Shown one piece after another: positions 53,631-64,000 of a stretch of DNA of 64,000 nucleotides. Source of the DNA: Trametes villosa. Lineage: Eukaryota; Basidiomycota; Agaricomycetes; Polyporales; Polyporaceae. Location of the stretch: assembly GCA_002964805.2 (NCBI GenBank), contig PUDQ02000045.1, positions 84,844 through 148,843 on the forward strand. The letters run 5' to 3'. Position 1 is the first letter of the stretch. Every line of letters starts with the position of its first letter. A program made the position numbers and the translations under genes. The notes beneath the pieces were generated by a model. It saw only the letters and a program-made list of their open reading frames with translations, ran no database searches and was not told the origin of the DNA.

Positions 53631-53977
53631 CTGTTTGGGGTGTGCCGCATCCTCGGACCTCTGCGCATTATCAACCGTCCTGGAGGACAGCTGCAACGGA
53701 TGCTGGTACGGCTCGAACCCGCTCTACGCCAGGACGATTCGAGTGACTATCAGCGCAACACCCAAAGCGCTACTTGAGCGGATACATACAGTATCAGGGA
53801 TCGGTGTGGGCTGGCGCGTCGGAGGCAACGGGAGCACAAGGTCGACGCAGTTCTTTCCCCACAACGTCGCCCAGCTTACGTGTGGGTACGGGAACACGAC
53901 CAGGAACCGCAGATGCGCCGGCGGGTCACCCCTCACTGTCGGAAATGTCTCTAGCCAGTTGTCTACGGCCTCGACTG

Positions 53978-54551
53978 TTAGCGCTGGAACGCAGAGAGTG
54001 GGAGGCGGAGGGAGGGGTGCATACGGTTGCCGGGCTTGCCGTGGTCGCGGTAGTTGTACTCGAACCCATACGAGATGCGGTCCTTGTCGCGCGCGTTGCC
54101 GCGCGAGAGGACTCTGCGCCAGGGGTGTGCGTCGAGAATAGGCGTGAGGTCGGTGTCCTGCGGGAGCTGCACAATCATATTGTCTCGCTGCACGCACGCA
54201 AGTACCAATGCGTCCGCAGGAAGTGATCAATGCACGCATATACAGTACACAGTACACAGGCATAAGCACATGCAACAATCCAGTTAGGAACCATAGAGCA
54301 GCAGAAGCGGTGTCGCGAGTTCATCAGAGTGCACCTAGGACGGTCATGCGCGTGTGACATACCGTATTGACTGAGTACACGGCCTCGACCTCGTGCGCCT
54401 TGCCGAGCATGAAGTACACCCAGGTGCAGAGGTGGTTGAAAAAGACCTCGGTGCGTGCCTTGCCCGTCGCGCCGCCCGGCCACAGGTCCTCAATCACAAC
54501 GTACTTGCACCCGGGGTTGTCCGTGTATGGCGGGCCTTTCTTCTTTGCCAT
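53978..54551 (-). CDS. small protein of unknown function
   Basis: Two exons, complement(53978..54187, 54363..54551), join in phase to 132 residues. The intron of 175 bp is longer than the others in this window. The protein starts MAKKKGPPYTDNPGCKY; later parts read EVFFNHLCTWVYFML, QLPQDTDLTPILDAHPW and FEYNYRDHGKPGNRMHPSL. It has no signal peptide or membrane segment that I can see. I do not recognise a domain; the PILDAHPW element is reminiscent of short conserved proteins of mushrooms. The start is the first ATG in an otherwise open exon. Confidence 0.45.
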
Positions 54552-55079
54552 GCCGGCGCGGGTGCTGGTACAGAGTGAAGAGGGTACACGAAATTTGGTG
54601 GGAGAGCTCTGAGAAGCCTAGCACAGTCTGGCAGGCACGTCGGCATTCAGAACTAGACGGCGTACATGTGCTGGCGCAGCGGCATGGCTCGGACTCCGTA
54701 CCGTAACGAGACTCTGATGATATCCTCAGCTGCCAAAGTCAGCGACGTTGATGGACATTCACAAGTCGCATCAAGTGCGTGCAATGGCCGTTTTTGAGAC
54801 TCGGGTGGTGGATACGTGAGCAGGCATACAGACAACAAAGTAGAAAGACAAGGGTGGTCCTCTGAGCGCCAAAGAACGTTTGGCCGACATGGTGCACGAC
54901 AGACGGACCCACTGACACACACCGTTCTCAAACATGTGAAAGAGCTTCTGTGTGATGGAGTACAAATTATGGTCCAGTCCGATCAATACAATGAACGACA
55001 AGAAGACAACCCACAGCCCACTCTATCAGTAGGAAGAGAAATTGGATATACAACAAGTCCTAATGAGTGTGCAGTCCTT

Positions 55080-56135
55080 CTATGCAGCGTACGATGTGCG
55101 GCCGGAGCCGGTGGGGCAGTCCAGTTCCTTTACGAGCAGGTCGTTCATGGCCTTTGGGTTGTCCAGGTATACTGTAGAACGTGTCAGCAATACTGGCTTA
55201 GGGTTGCGGTCGGGGAAGGAGCATACCATGGTGTCCTGTACATCCCCCCGAGACTGTTTCTGGCTTGACGGAGGCGTTCTACGGACTCCTTCCCGCCTTT
55301 GGGATCCATCCAGTCATGGTCTCCATCTACGCACTGCCTTCAGTGTTTGCACGTCATAAAGTCATCAACAGCACTCACAGACAAACATCACCGGAATTTT
55401 CAGGGCAGCTATCTGACCGACCATCAGCCGTCGTGCATGCGTGCCGGGAGCGAGCAGATGTGCTAGAAGCGTGATTGTAAGCTCCACGCCTCGCAGCACT
55501 AGGCACCCGGTATAGCACTCACAGATGCAGTACTCCCCTGAGCCCTTCGCAAGCGTGATGTTCATGATGTAGTCGTGCATCTCGCGCGTGTCGTCCTCGC
55601 CGAGGCTGATGAACCACCGCGAGGAGTAATTGCTGATAAGCATCGGGCCCCAGAAGAGCATTGAGCGCACGACCTGGAACGGGCTCCAGCCCTGCTCCCA
55701 CAGGTACGTGAACACCTTGCGGCTCCGCGACTCCTCGCGCTTCGCCGCCTTCAGGTCGCCCACGCGCTTTGTGTTTGCCGGCTCCCGGTGGTCGCTCTCC
55801 GTCGTGCCCGTTGTCTGCGGGTCCGTGAGCTCGTGCGAGGGCACAGTCGTGTTGTTCTGGTGGTGCGGGATGCCCGCGGGCAAGAGCAGGATGAGCTTGT
55901 GCACGCACGCGGGGTAGCACAGCGCGTACGCGATGCTGAGGTACCCGCCGAGCGAGTGCCCAATGAGCGTCATTGTCTCGAGCCCCATCTTCTTGCGCCA
56001 CTGCTCGGGCGAGTCGACAAAGAACATCTCGGCCTCGCGCACGCAGCCGTCGATGTCCTCATGCTTTGCCTTGACGTGGAAGGGCACACGCGCGGAGCGG
56101 CCCATCCCCAGCCAGTTGACGGCGAACACGGCCCA
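55080..56135 (-). pseudogene. alpha/beta hydrolase of the ABHD4/5-Cld1 group, 5'-truncated
   Basis: The reading begins inside the domain (VNWLGMGRSARVPFHVKAKH), so the N-terminal third is missing; the break is near 56,135. The nucleophile elbow is present (LIGHSLGGYLSIAYAL), followed by FTYLWEQGWSPFQVVRSML and the MHDYIMNITLAKGSGEYCI block. After an intron comes the HLLAPGTHAR block, then the acid region GDHDWMDPKGG, and after a further intron VYLDNPKAMNDLLVKEL. Members hydrolyse or transacylate phospholipids; yeast Cld1 acts on cardiolipin in mitochondria. One base too many or too few in a G6 run (about 55,237-55,242) breaks the frame before the GHH motif. It is a decayed duplicate, not a working enzyme. 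Confidence 0.7.
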
Positions 56136-56393
56136 GTTATGCTAGCATTCATCAAGCTTGCACAGGAAGACTTCATGGTATAGATGATACAAGAGCTAGA
56201 GGATATGGCATGTACAGGTGCAAATCGTCATACTCTGCCCATCACCCTAACCCACTTGTGGCAGCTATCAAGCACAGGTCCGATGGCAGGCACATTTGCT
56301 TGCATCAATCAATCGGAATCCATGGCCACAGCGGCTGATCAAACCCAGACATCAACATGAATCATGAATGGGAGAGAAGGCAGTAGGCAATGG

Positions 56394-56513
56394 CAAGGGT
56401 ACGGGTAACCCTCATACCCATGCAAGGATTCACCCATGGGTTATGGGTACAGATGACATTTTTGGTCACTCTTACACAATCCTTACCCATTGGCATGGGT
56501 ACCCTTACCCTTG
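56394..56513. repeat. 120-bp inverted repeat rich in GGGTA
   Basis: The ends CAAGGGTACGGGTA (56,394-56,407) and TACCCTTACCCTTG (56,500-56,513) are inverted copies with one difference. The inside has ACCCATGGGTTATGGGT and AAGGATT/AATCCTT pairs. It is a small foldback or MITE-like unit. The GGGTA words are not the fungal telomere repeat. Confidence 0.6.
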
Positions 56514-56672
56514 TCTGGATTTTTGAGGACTGCTTATTTGGTGCACATCTTAAATAAGTATCTTCAGGTAGCATAGGAGGGGCCCCCTGACAACCATTTC
56601 TTATACAATCTTCCCCCTTCCCTTCAAACTGGGACATGACTGGTGTTCACTACTATCTAGAAGCCATTCTTT

Positions 56673-57293
56673 CACCCATTTCACTCAGGTGAAATGGGTG
56701 CAGTGTGATGGAGGATATTGCCACACCCATTTCACCCAGGTGAAATGGGTGCAGTGTGGTGGTGGATATACCCGCACCCTTTTCACCCAGGCGAAATGAG
56801 TGTGGTGTTGAGCGGTGTATACGCGCACACCTTTCACCTAGGCGAAAGGAGGGCAGTGTTCCGGACGATATCTCCGCACCCATCTCACGCAGGTGCAATG
56901 GGTGCCATGCCGAGGTCGATCCGATTCCAACGCCCACGCTAATTGTCTGGTCAGCACTGCCCTCATTTCACCTGGGTGAAATGGGTGCGCGTATACACCG
57001 CTCAACACCGCACTCATTTCGCCTGGGTGAAAAGGGTGCGGGTATATCCTCCACCACACTGCACCCATTTCACCTGGGTGAAATGGGTGTGGCAATATCC
57101 TCCATCACACTGCACCCATTTCACCTGGGTGAAATGGGTGCGGGTATATCCTCCACCACACTGCACCCATTTCACCTGGGTGAAATGGGTGTGGCAATAT
57201 CCTCCACCACACTGCACCCATTTCACCTGGGTGAAATGGGTGTGGCAATATCCTCCATCACACTGCACCCATTTCACCTGAGTGAAATGGGTG
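56673..57293. repeat. array of twelve 28-bp palindromes with 23-bp spacers, itself inverted
   Basis: The unit has arms CACCCATTTCAC and GTGAAATGGGTG around a 4-base centre (CCAG or CTGG). Copies start at 56673, 56724, 56775, 56826 and 56877, then, after a 55-bp centre, at 56960, 57011, 57062, 57113, 57164, 57215 and 57266. The period is exactly 51 bp. The spacers of the right half are the reverse complements of those in the left half, in mirrored order, with two of them repeated (for example CAGTGTGATGGAGGATATTG on the left against its complement on the right). The whole is thus one large palindrome made of small ones. Because 51 is a multiple of three, several frames stay open; I do not think they are genes. 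Confidence 0.9.
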
Positions 57294-58920
57294 CACTCCA
57301 TCCCCTAAAAGCTGCATGAAAGCTGCATCTAACCCCCCAAGGCTTTACGAAAACTCCTATACATGGCCCTGAGCACGGTGATCTTGACCCCACCTGCTGC
57401 AGTCCATTCAACAAGGATTGACAGTGGTGGAGCGGTCATGTGGATGAGCAGCTTTTGCACAAAATTTACAAGATTGTGTGGTGCCCAGCCCATCAAATCG
57501 GTTAGGAATGTTCAGCATGTAGCAGTGCCATATGTAACACAAATCCAATATCTGTTGTCAAAGTTCTCCCCTTGGGGAAGTGTTGCTCCTTTGTCGAGCA
57601 CCAGCACAGGTGGCTATTGGGAGTGTACCATTCACCTCTATCCCTCTATCCCCGAAAAGGTGGACGATGCGCTCATAGCTTGCTATTTTCTCTTATAAAG
57701 ATGGTTAGGGGAGACTCCCCTGTTAACTTGCAACGGGCGCTCGCTGCGCGCTTAACGAGTGCAGACGGTTGTGGTTGGCTTGAGACAGCAGAGCGGGCAG
57801 CGAGGACGGGGGGAACAAGAGGGCCAGCACGAGGGGAAAAGGGTGCAAAGGGCGGTGCGGTCTCATTGCAAACACGTACAGTGCAAAGTGCGAGGGCCAC
57901 AAACCTTTAGCTAAGGTAATCTAATCTCAATCTGATCGCTTATCTACACAGAGCGTAATTGCTCGACGTGCTCTAATATCCAACATCCCCGGCCTGTAGA
58001 GTCCTGCAAAGCATGGTCAAAAGCTGTACATGATCAAGCTTGTGATATGCTGGTTACCGTTAGGGGACAGCTAGTCCTGACACATGGACGGCCTTGTCTC
58101 AAAGTCCAGGAAAGTGCAGGGGTCTTAGGGAATGGGCGCTCATTGGAACATGTTGCAATTCAGAGTAATCTGGGATTCAACTAACAGTAAGCGGTAATAA
58201 GCACGTGTGCAAATCTCTTGATGGGAAGTGCTCGCTTGCCTATACCCCTCCCATGTCAACTGCCATGAGTGCTCGAGCACACCTAGGGCCCGGAGTGGGT
58301 TAGGCAGTCTATGGTGTATGCAAATGGTCTTCAAGGTAATGCCAGATGAAGTTTTGAGGGAATGTAGTGCCACGAGATGACAAGGGGCCTTTTACTGGTG
58401 TGCCAGAAGTCGAGACAGTTGAGTATTCCGGACATCAATTAGTCGGAGAGGCGCTGGATCAAACAGGTTGTTACAAACTCATAACCACCCTTTTATGATG
58501 CTTTTCTAATCGGGCTCATCTGATGATCTAATGATCAGCCACCCCACAGACCCTTATCACAAGCCGGACTTTGATCCATACGCCTCACACGTGACGGGTT
58601 TGTGTCGAACCTAGGGGGAGAGCACTTGCTAGACTGTATTGCACTCTGTCACTCACTAGACTTTATCGCACTCTGTCAAAAGAGTGATGAGCTAAGAGGG
58701 AGTTTGGAGGGTCCGTGTCTAGTTCAGCCTGAACGCCTATGGGCTGTGCAGCGCCTGGTGAGTCTAAACCCGAAGTGCGCACTCACAGGTGCCCAGGTTG
58801 GCGCCCAGCGTGTTGTAGCAAACATTGTGCTCGGTTAGAGGCACATACAGTGTACACATCCACGAGGCATGATGAAAGCAGGTCTTTCTAATCATATGGG
58901 AGCCCCCGCAGACCACAATC
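57294..58920. other. no gene assigned
   Basis: Stop-rich and without recognisable coding sequence. The segment at about 57,765-57,910 resembles the 196-bp insertion at 9,446-9,641 (shared GGCTTGAGAC-like and CTCATTGCAAACACG-like words) and is probably a copy of the same repeat family. Confidence 0.35.
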
Positions 58921-59094
58921 ATGAAAGCCCCAACTGAATGTCAGCTGTCCTTTTGCAAAGTCATTGAAAGTGCCGTCTGCCGGCGGGAAATAGGATCTTT
59001 GGAAAATGCAAGCACCTTTGTGTTACGCTACATAGACCCACGGAACGGTGTCCGCCAATACCTTGCGGGGTTGCATCGTGAGGATCCTTCTACG

Positions 59095-59273
59095 AGGTGC
59101 GCGTGAGCGGAGCGGCAGACGGCTGCGCGCCCGCCCCACCGCTCGCGGTGGCCATGGAGGTGCGCATGAGCGGAGCGGCAGACGGCTGCGCGCCCGCCCG
59201 CTGTGCGACCCACCGCTCGCGGTGGCCATGGAGGTGCGCATGAGCGGAGCGGCAGACGGCTGCGCGCCCGCCT
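59095..59273 (+). repeat. three tandem copies of a GC-rich unit
   Basis: A unit containing GAGCGGAGCGGCAGACGGCT occurs three times, joined by CACCGCTCGCGGTGGCCATG; the second copy has about 12 extra bases. It reads as a decayed minisatellite. Confidence 0.75.
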
Positions 59274-60755
59274 GCAGGAAGTGGGAAGGTTGGGGAGGTT
59301 CGTTTCGCTATTTGGGATCGGGCCGTTCGTCAACGAGGATGGAGGTGACGGGACGTAGAGGCGGTGGGGTTAGAAATGGGCGCGATCGGTGAGAGCACAG
59401 GGATCTCGGGAGGGGGTGGCGGAGCGGAGGATGGCTGCTTGGCGGATGTTGTACAGCACGGATCGATGCGATTTGCTGGGTGGTGTGGGAGGATTGGTCA
59501 AAAGGAACACACGTTCAAAGGTGGCGAGAGCTGAGGAGAAGGGGAGGAAGGCGAGGTCGCGTTCTTTCCTGAGATGGCTGCGGGCGCGCGGGCGAGACCT
59601 GAATTCGTAGGCTGATCTCATAGCGTACAGCGCGTGCGATCTTGGAGGTGTTACCAGGGGGCGTGGAAGGCGGCGGCCTTCGGACACCCTTGCTTGTCGG
59701 GTTTGCACTTGGCAGAGTTCCGGTACCAACGTACACAACGCGCGCTGTGTCGAAGCGACGGCACCGAACGCATCGTGTGGTAAGCAGGGCGGGATACTGC
59801 CTTTGAGCTGCGTGAATCGGTTTCCGGATCCAATCAGAGAACAGTCACCGGGTTTGGGTGCGCACTTAGTTAGACATTTGCGAGGCATTTGAGGCGGAGC
59901 TTGGGTGGCAGCGCAACGTCACCAGATGCCCAAAGGGGAGTAACACTAGATGTATGATGACCGGTGAAAGGCTAGGGATATGGACGAGGACGACCGAAGG
60001 GGTGAGTGTCGCCGGGACGTGGGCTGTGGAGGACCTCGCAGGCCCAATGCGCAAATGTGGGCGAAGACAGCTGGGTGTATTCCGGGCGCGTGAGCGCGAC
60101 ATGCCGCGGATCGCAGATGGCCTGTTCCGCGGTGATGACGGAGTAACAGCTTTCAGAGTGTGATTGTGAAGGGGAATCGAATGGTGAGCGCGCTAAGCGT
60201 TGCGGTTACGCGCCAGCCGTTTGCAAGGCCGAGCAACCGGGTTCAGGGCTTCATGGTCAAGCGGCAGATGGGGGACACGGGACAACTCGAGTAAGGCAGT
60301 GGGAGAGCGGGGTCGCAAGTGTTCGCGGGTGAGTGGCATCTCATTGTTCGTGGTGTGTAAGACTATGCACAACTGATGGATATACGAAGGAGCGCGACAG
60401 GCACGTACAGGAGAAGGGAGATATTTTCTGGAGCGTTCTCGAGGAAGACTGACGACAGTGCCGTCCTGGGTGATGGTGATGGCGACGACGAGGGTGGGGG
60501 ATACAATGTCCGAACAGAGGCGACGATTGAAGGGAGCAAGACCGGAATCGAACAGGCGCGAGACCAAAGTGATGAGGCTCTTCAGCCGCTAAGTGAGTAC
60601 GTGTATACGAATGTAGTCCGCGCGAAAAAGGACGAGAACGGGACGCGTACGCTGAGGAGAAGGGAGAGACGTAGTCCGTCGCACGAGCACAGAGGAGAGA
60701 CGACTACGTGGATTGTTCACCGCGCAGACATCGCGCAAGGAGAGCGGAACGGAAG
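59274..60755. other. no gene assigned
   Basis: Overlapping ORFs on both strands show no domain I recognise. The stretch lies downstream of the gene ending at 60,756. Confidence 0.3.
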
Positions 60756-62932
60756 CTAGGTGCGGGGCGGTGGCTGGGGATGGTCCTGCGCGCCGGCAGC
60801 GCGACGGGCCTGCATGCGCTGGACCGCAGCAGCGCTGGGCGAGTTCGCCGGATCCGGAGCTTGGCCGCGACCCGCGGGTGTCTGCGGCCCCATTTGCAGT
60901 CGGGAGAGTGCAGACGAAGGGGTGCGTGGTTCACGAGGCCGTGACGAGGTCGAATTTGGGGGCGTGCGAGGGCGACCGGCGGGACGGGCTTCAAGCTCGC
61001 AATGGATCATCGCGAGGGCGAGCGATCGATAGTCCCGGACTCTCATCTCCTCCAGGAACTGAGTCAACTCCAGATAGGCGGCATCGTGCTCCTCGCGTGT
61101 CTCATGATGGAGCGTGGTCTGAATGAGGGTGGTTGCGATGGGCGAGAGGGCGTTCTGGGCCTCTCGTGCGATCAGGATGTTCTCCTGTAGGGAATCGCGG
61201 GCCTGGCTGACATTCTCGTACAGTTCGTTCTGTCTGATGCGGGCGAGAATTCCTGTAAAGGAGTCGGGGCCGCTGTCAAAGCTGAAAGCACTCGGCGGAG
61301 CGAGAAGCTGGGCGTGTGGCAGCGGAGTGCGCTGGGGAGCAGCAGCGGAGATACCAGCGGGAGCAGACACGCGCTGGTCGGGGGAGCCGAAGGGAGCGGA
61401 AGAGGACGAACGCGAGGATGATGTTCCGGGGGGCTTCGAGTCCGCTGGAGTGGACCGAGGGTAGACCGAGGAGGAGGAGGGCGTTGAGAGCTGAGGAGCT
61501 GGAGGGTGCCGAGGCGGAACGGCGACGTATACCTGGAGGTGACGCGTGCGCGGGGCAGTCGAGGGAGCGGGCGGACTCGGTGACGCTTCCATGTGGTCTG
61601 GAAATTCCGGGAAGACCTGCGGGAAAGCGGCCGTCAGGGCCTTGCGCGCTTCGGTGGGCCATTGAGTGGGACCTGCGCCGTGAGCGTTGTACGAGTTGCG
61701 AGCCGCCCATAGATTGAGCTGCGAGCGGGTAAAGGCGACAGGCGGGGTCTTCCGCCAGTACGAGGTGATCTTGCGGATCGCCGCAAAGAGCGTGGCCCAG
61801 TCAACCCCAGACTTCTTCCGGAAGCTGAATCCGACCCCATTGAAGTATGCGACCGGGTTGCCGTTGCCGTCGGCGACCTCGCCGTTGATGCGCATGCCGC
61901 TGCGCTCACAGCGCTTCTTTCGATGGGCGCAGCTCTTGCACTTGTACGTGTCGGCGGTGTGCTCGCATGGGGAGCCGCGGTGGGTGCATTCATCACACTG
62001 GAATGATGTCAGTCGAATGAGGAGCATGTCATGAGCGTAACAGGCTCACTGGTGTGCTGAATTGAATGAGGCGATGCTCCGTCAAGCCGGGAAGCTGTTT
62101 GCGACGAGAGGTGGCGGCGGGCTGAGCGGGAACCGGGGTGACGGTACCCCTGGGGGCGGAGGCGGAGGGGGGTGGAGCCCTGGATGCCAAAGGCTCCGTC
62201 GGCTGACGCGGAGGGTCGGTGAGGAGATCAATGGCCGGGAGGGCGGTGATATCGACGCCGCTGAAAGGATTCTGTGGGCGGAAGCGATAATCGCGGTAGC
62301 ACCCCCGGATGCTCTGCTTCATATCTGCGAGACGGAGGGTTAGCTGGGTGACGAGCAGCGGTGCACGACGAAGCGGACAGTCGTACAATAATCCTTGCGA
62401 GTCTTGTAGGTGTGTTCGAGCTCGGCCTTGCTTGGGGTGTTCCGAACGGCGACGGCGTGTCTGTGAGAGGAGCTGGGTCCGATGTTGGGCTGTAAATAGG
62501 CGCGGTGGGCGGAGGCGAGGGTGTGGTCCGCTGCAAGGAGCGGCTTCTTCGCCTCGCGGATGGCGTTGGTGCGCGTTTCTAACGTGTAGCGCATCATGAA
62601 GGCGGCGGACCAGTCCGGATGGCGTTCCTCCAGGCGTTGGGTGAAAAACATCTCGAAGAGGTAGTCGCTGGAGTCGGTGAGGGCTCCCTCGGTCTGCGCG
62701 CGAGGAATGTAAATAGGAAGACTGTTGGGGACGACTGAAGCGTGCTTACAACGAGCGAAATCATCTGCGTGAGCGCCTGGAGAAGGTCGATCGGGCCTTG
62801 GTACTCCATCATGTACTGAGAGTAGCTTTCGAAGTTGGGAAAGCTAGGGAAGTCGGGCGGTTGGGCGGGCGATCGGGCGGAAGCAGCGAGGGACTGGCGA
62901 CCGGTCGCGTCGCTCGTAGTGATAGAACTCAT
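60756..62932 (-). CDS. six-cysteine (Zn2Cys6-like) protein
   Basis: Four exons, complement(60756..61997, 62050..62324, 62387..62693, 62750..62932), join in phase to 668 residues. The protein starts MSSITTSDATGRQSL; residues 45-130 look helical (YSQYMMEYQGPIDLLQAL, FFTQRLEERHPDWSAAFMM). The cysteines are at about 256, 259, 266, 275, 278 and 285: CX2CX6CX8CX2CX6C, the spacing of fungal Zn(II)2Cys6 DNA-binding clusters (CDECTHRGSPC, CKSCAHRKKRC). After it come a tryptophan-containing block (DWATLFAAIRKITSYWRK), a long proline/serine-rich region and a helical region with heptads (about 500-580). The gene at 7,147-8,493 has the same type of cluster but otherwise differs. A transcription factor role is possible but unproven. 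Confidence 0.7.
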
Positions 62933-63756
62933 CGGGATCGGCGGTTCGGGTCTGGTGTGTGCTGGTCTTTGCAATGGAGATGCGCAGAGGGGCAGCGATA
63001 TGGCCAGACGGAGTGGTGTAGAGGTACGTGAGGGGTGTGGGGATGCGATACGTGCCGGCGTCGAATGAGCGGTAGCTGTGGGATGCAGATGAGGCTTCGA
63101 GGGACGCGGACGAGCGAGGAGCGGAGCACGGCGTTCAGAAACTATCATTGGGCGACCCTGCGGCCCGTGTGCGGAGCCAGACGTGCGCAAGCGAGATGGA
63201 GGAAACAGTGACGCGAATCTACATTCAAGGGTCCCGGTGAGGAGTGCCCGGGTGACAGCTCGCCGCGGGTGTGAGAGCAAAGCTTAAAATCGTCCCTGAG
63301 CGGAAGGATAAACTTCTGATCACCGCAAACCGGCCGCAGCGCGGGGAGGGCAGGGCCGGATGAAATGAAGTCCGCGGCGCAACGTGGGCGATGCATAAGG
63401 TATTAGGACGGACGCCTAAAGGATATCAAGCTGCGCGTACGTCTTATACAGATGAGCGGGCACCGGCAGCGTGTGGGCGGCCCTGACCAGCGAGGCAAGC
63501 AACGGTGTCAAAGTGCGGTGTTCGTGGGCTAGAGACAGGGGCGCGGTATGTAGGGCGGGGGAGATCGTACGTGGGCGAATCCGAACTCACGCGGGACGAA
63601 CCGGGTTACGGTATGGACTAGGTAGGGCAGGGGAACGGGGAGGCGATGGGAGAGTGAGAGATGGACGTCCGCGCGCGCAAGACAGGCTGGGGACTATGGC
63701 TACCGATGGTGAAAACGGGAGGCGGGACTCATTGGGAACGAGGTGCGGAGAAGGAC
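62933..63756. other. upstream region of the Zn2Cys6-like gene
   Basis: No gene was found. An ORF runs through it on the minus strand in frame with the start at 62,932, so an earlier start cannot be excluded, but its residues are arginine/proline-rich and look non-coding. Confidence 0.3.
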
Positions 63757-64000
63757 TTAGGGTGGTGACACGAGGCTGATTATGTCCGCACGAAGCTGCG
63801 ACTGCCGCTGCATCTCTGTGGCGAGGGATGCAGAGACGGAAGCGCGTGTGGGTGCGCTGGCGGGGGACGTTGAAGGCGCAAAGGCCGAGGTCGACCGGGG
63901 GTCTGTGGTCTCGTTGGGTAGGTCTTCGGTGAGTAGGTGCAAGAGGAGGCTGTCAAGCCGCTCGATCTCAGCAGTCGCGTGCGCGTGTAGTCGCGCGAGC
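63757..64000 (-). CDS. unknown protein, C-terminal end, partial
   Basis: An open frame enters from the right edge of the window and ends at 63,757-63,759. The visible residues are helical first (TAEIERLDSLLLHLLTED), then a proline/serine/threonine-rich stretch, then MQRQSQLRADIISLV at the end. The mix of helix and low-complexity linker is like the C-terminal half of the neighbouring Zn2Cys6-like protein, so it may belong to a related gene. That is a guess. Confidence 0.35.
   Translation of the reverse strand, partial: LARLHAHATAEIERLDSLLLHLLTEDLPNETTDPRSTSAFAPSTSPASAPTRASVSASLATEMQRQSQLRADIISLVSPP

Noticed and set aside
56394..56513. Interstitial telomere repeat
   Set aside because: The words GGGTA and TACCC are irregular and do not form the TTAGGG repeat of fungi.
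56673..57293. CRISPR array
   Set aside because: The repeat and spacer lengths look right, but the spacers are few, repeated and mirrored, there are no cas genes, and the genome is eukaryotic.
56756..57319. Protein of 187 residues with a 17-residue repeat
   Set aside because: The 51-bp period keeps several frames open on both strands; the reading is a by-product of the minisatellite.
59370..59888. ORF of 172 residues on the minus strand
   Set aside because: No recognisable motif; competing ORFs on both strands; composition follows GC content.

Overview
The window looks like nuclear DNA of a basidiomycete, most likely an agaricomycete. Genes on both strands are split by short introns (about 45-60 bp, GTRNGY donors, YAG acceptors). 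The DNA is GC-rich, and the mobile elements belong to families known to be abundant in mushrooms: Plavaka and KDZ transposases, Ty3 chromoviruses, MULEs, and HxD...H dioxygenases of the transposon-associated type. Most of the window is transposon-derived; ordinary host genes are few, small and often broken.

Layout. 0-8.5 kb: the 3' part of a 2OG/Fe(II) dioxygenase gene, a decayed gene, a protein with two viroplasmin/RNase H1-N-like domains, a large acidic low-complexity gene with two frame breaks, and a six-cysteine (Zn2Cys6-like) protein. 8.5-14.8 kb: a foldback element whose arms hold tRNA-like Pol III promoters, a probable solo LTR, a gene abutting that LTR, short repeats, and a dioxygenase pseudogene. 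15.1-35.8 kb: a nest of three elements. A Plavaka transposase gene is split into N and C halves; between them lies a unit with an intact KDZ-associated (CxC5/CxC6) transposase and a convergent RTC4-domain gene; and inside the RTC4 gene sits a 10,374-bp chromovirus with identical 225-bp LTRs and a 5-bp target duplication. 37.5-43.6 kb: a MULE-type element with terminal inverted repeats of about 0.56 kb, into whose transposase-derived gene a 2,007-bp gag-only Ty1/copia element has inserted. 46.2-53.6 kb: an older, 5'-truncated chromovirus. 53.9-56.2 kb: a small unknown gene and a broken alpha/beta hydrolase. 56.4-57.3 kb: an inverted GGGTA-rich repeat and a regular array of 28-bp palindromes with 23-bp spacers. 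57.3-64 kb: mostly non-coding, then a second Zn2Cys6-like gene and the end of another gene.

Main points. Both chromoviruses carry a third ORF after pol, with a coiled coil and a shared C-terminal region. In both, gag-pro and pol lie in one frame separated by a single stop; in the intact element the context is UGA CUA G, the known strong readthrough context. Both LTR elements with complete LTRs (17.9-28.3 kb, 39.2-41.2 kb) look recent. All exon models were read by eye; no search, alignment program or expression data were available.
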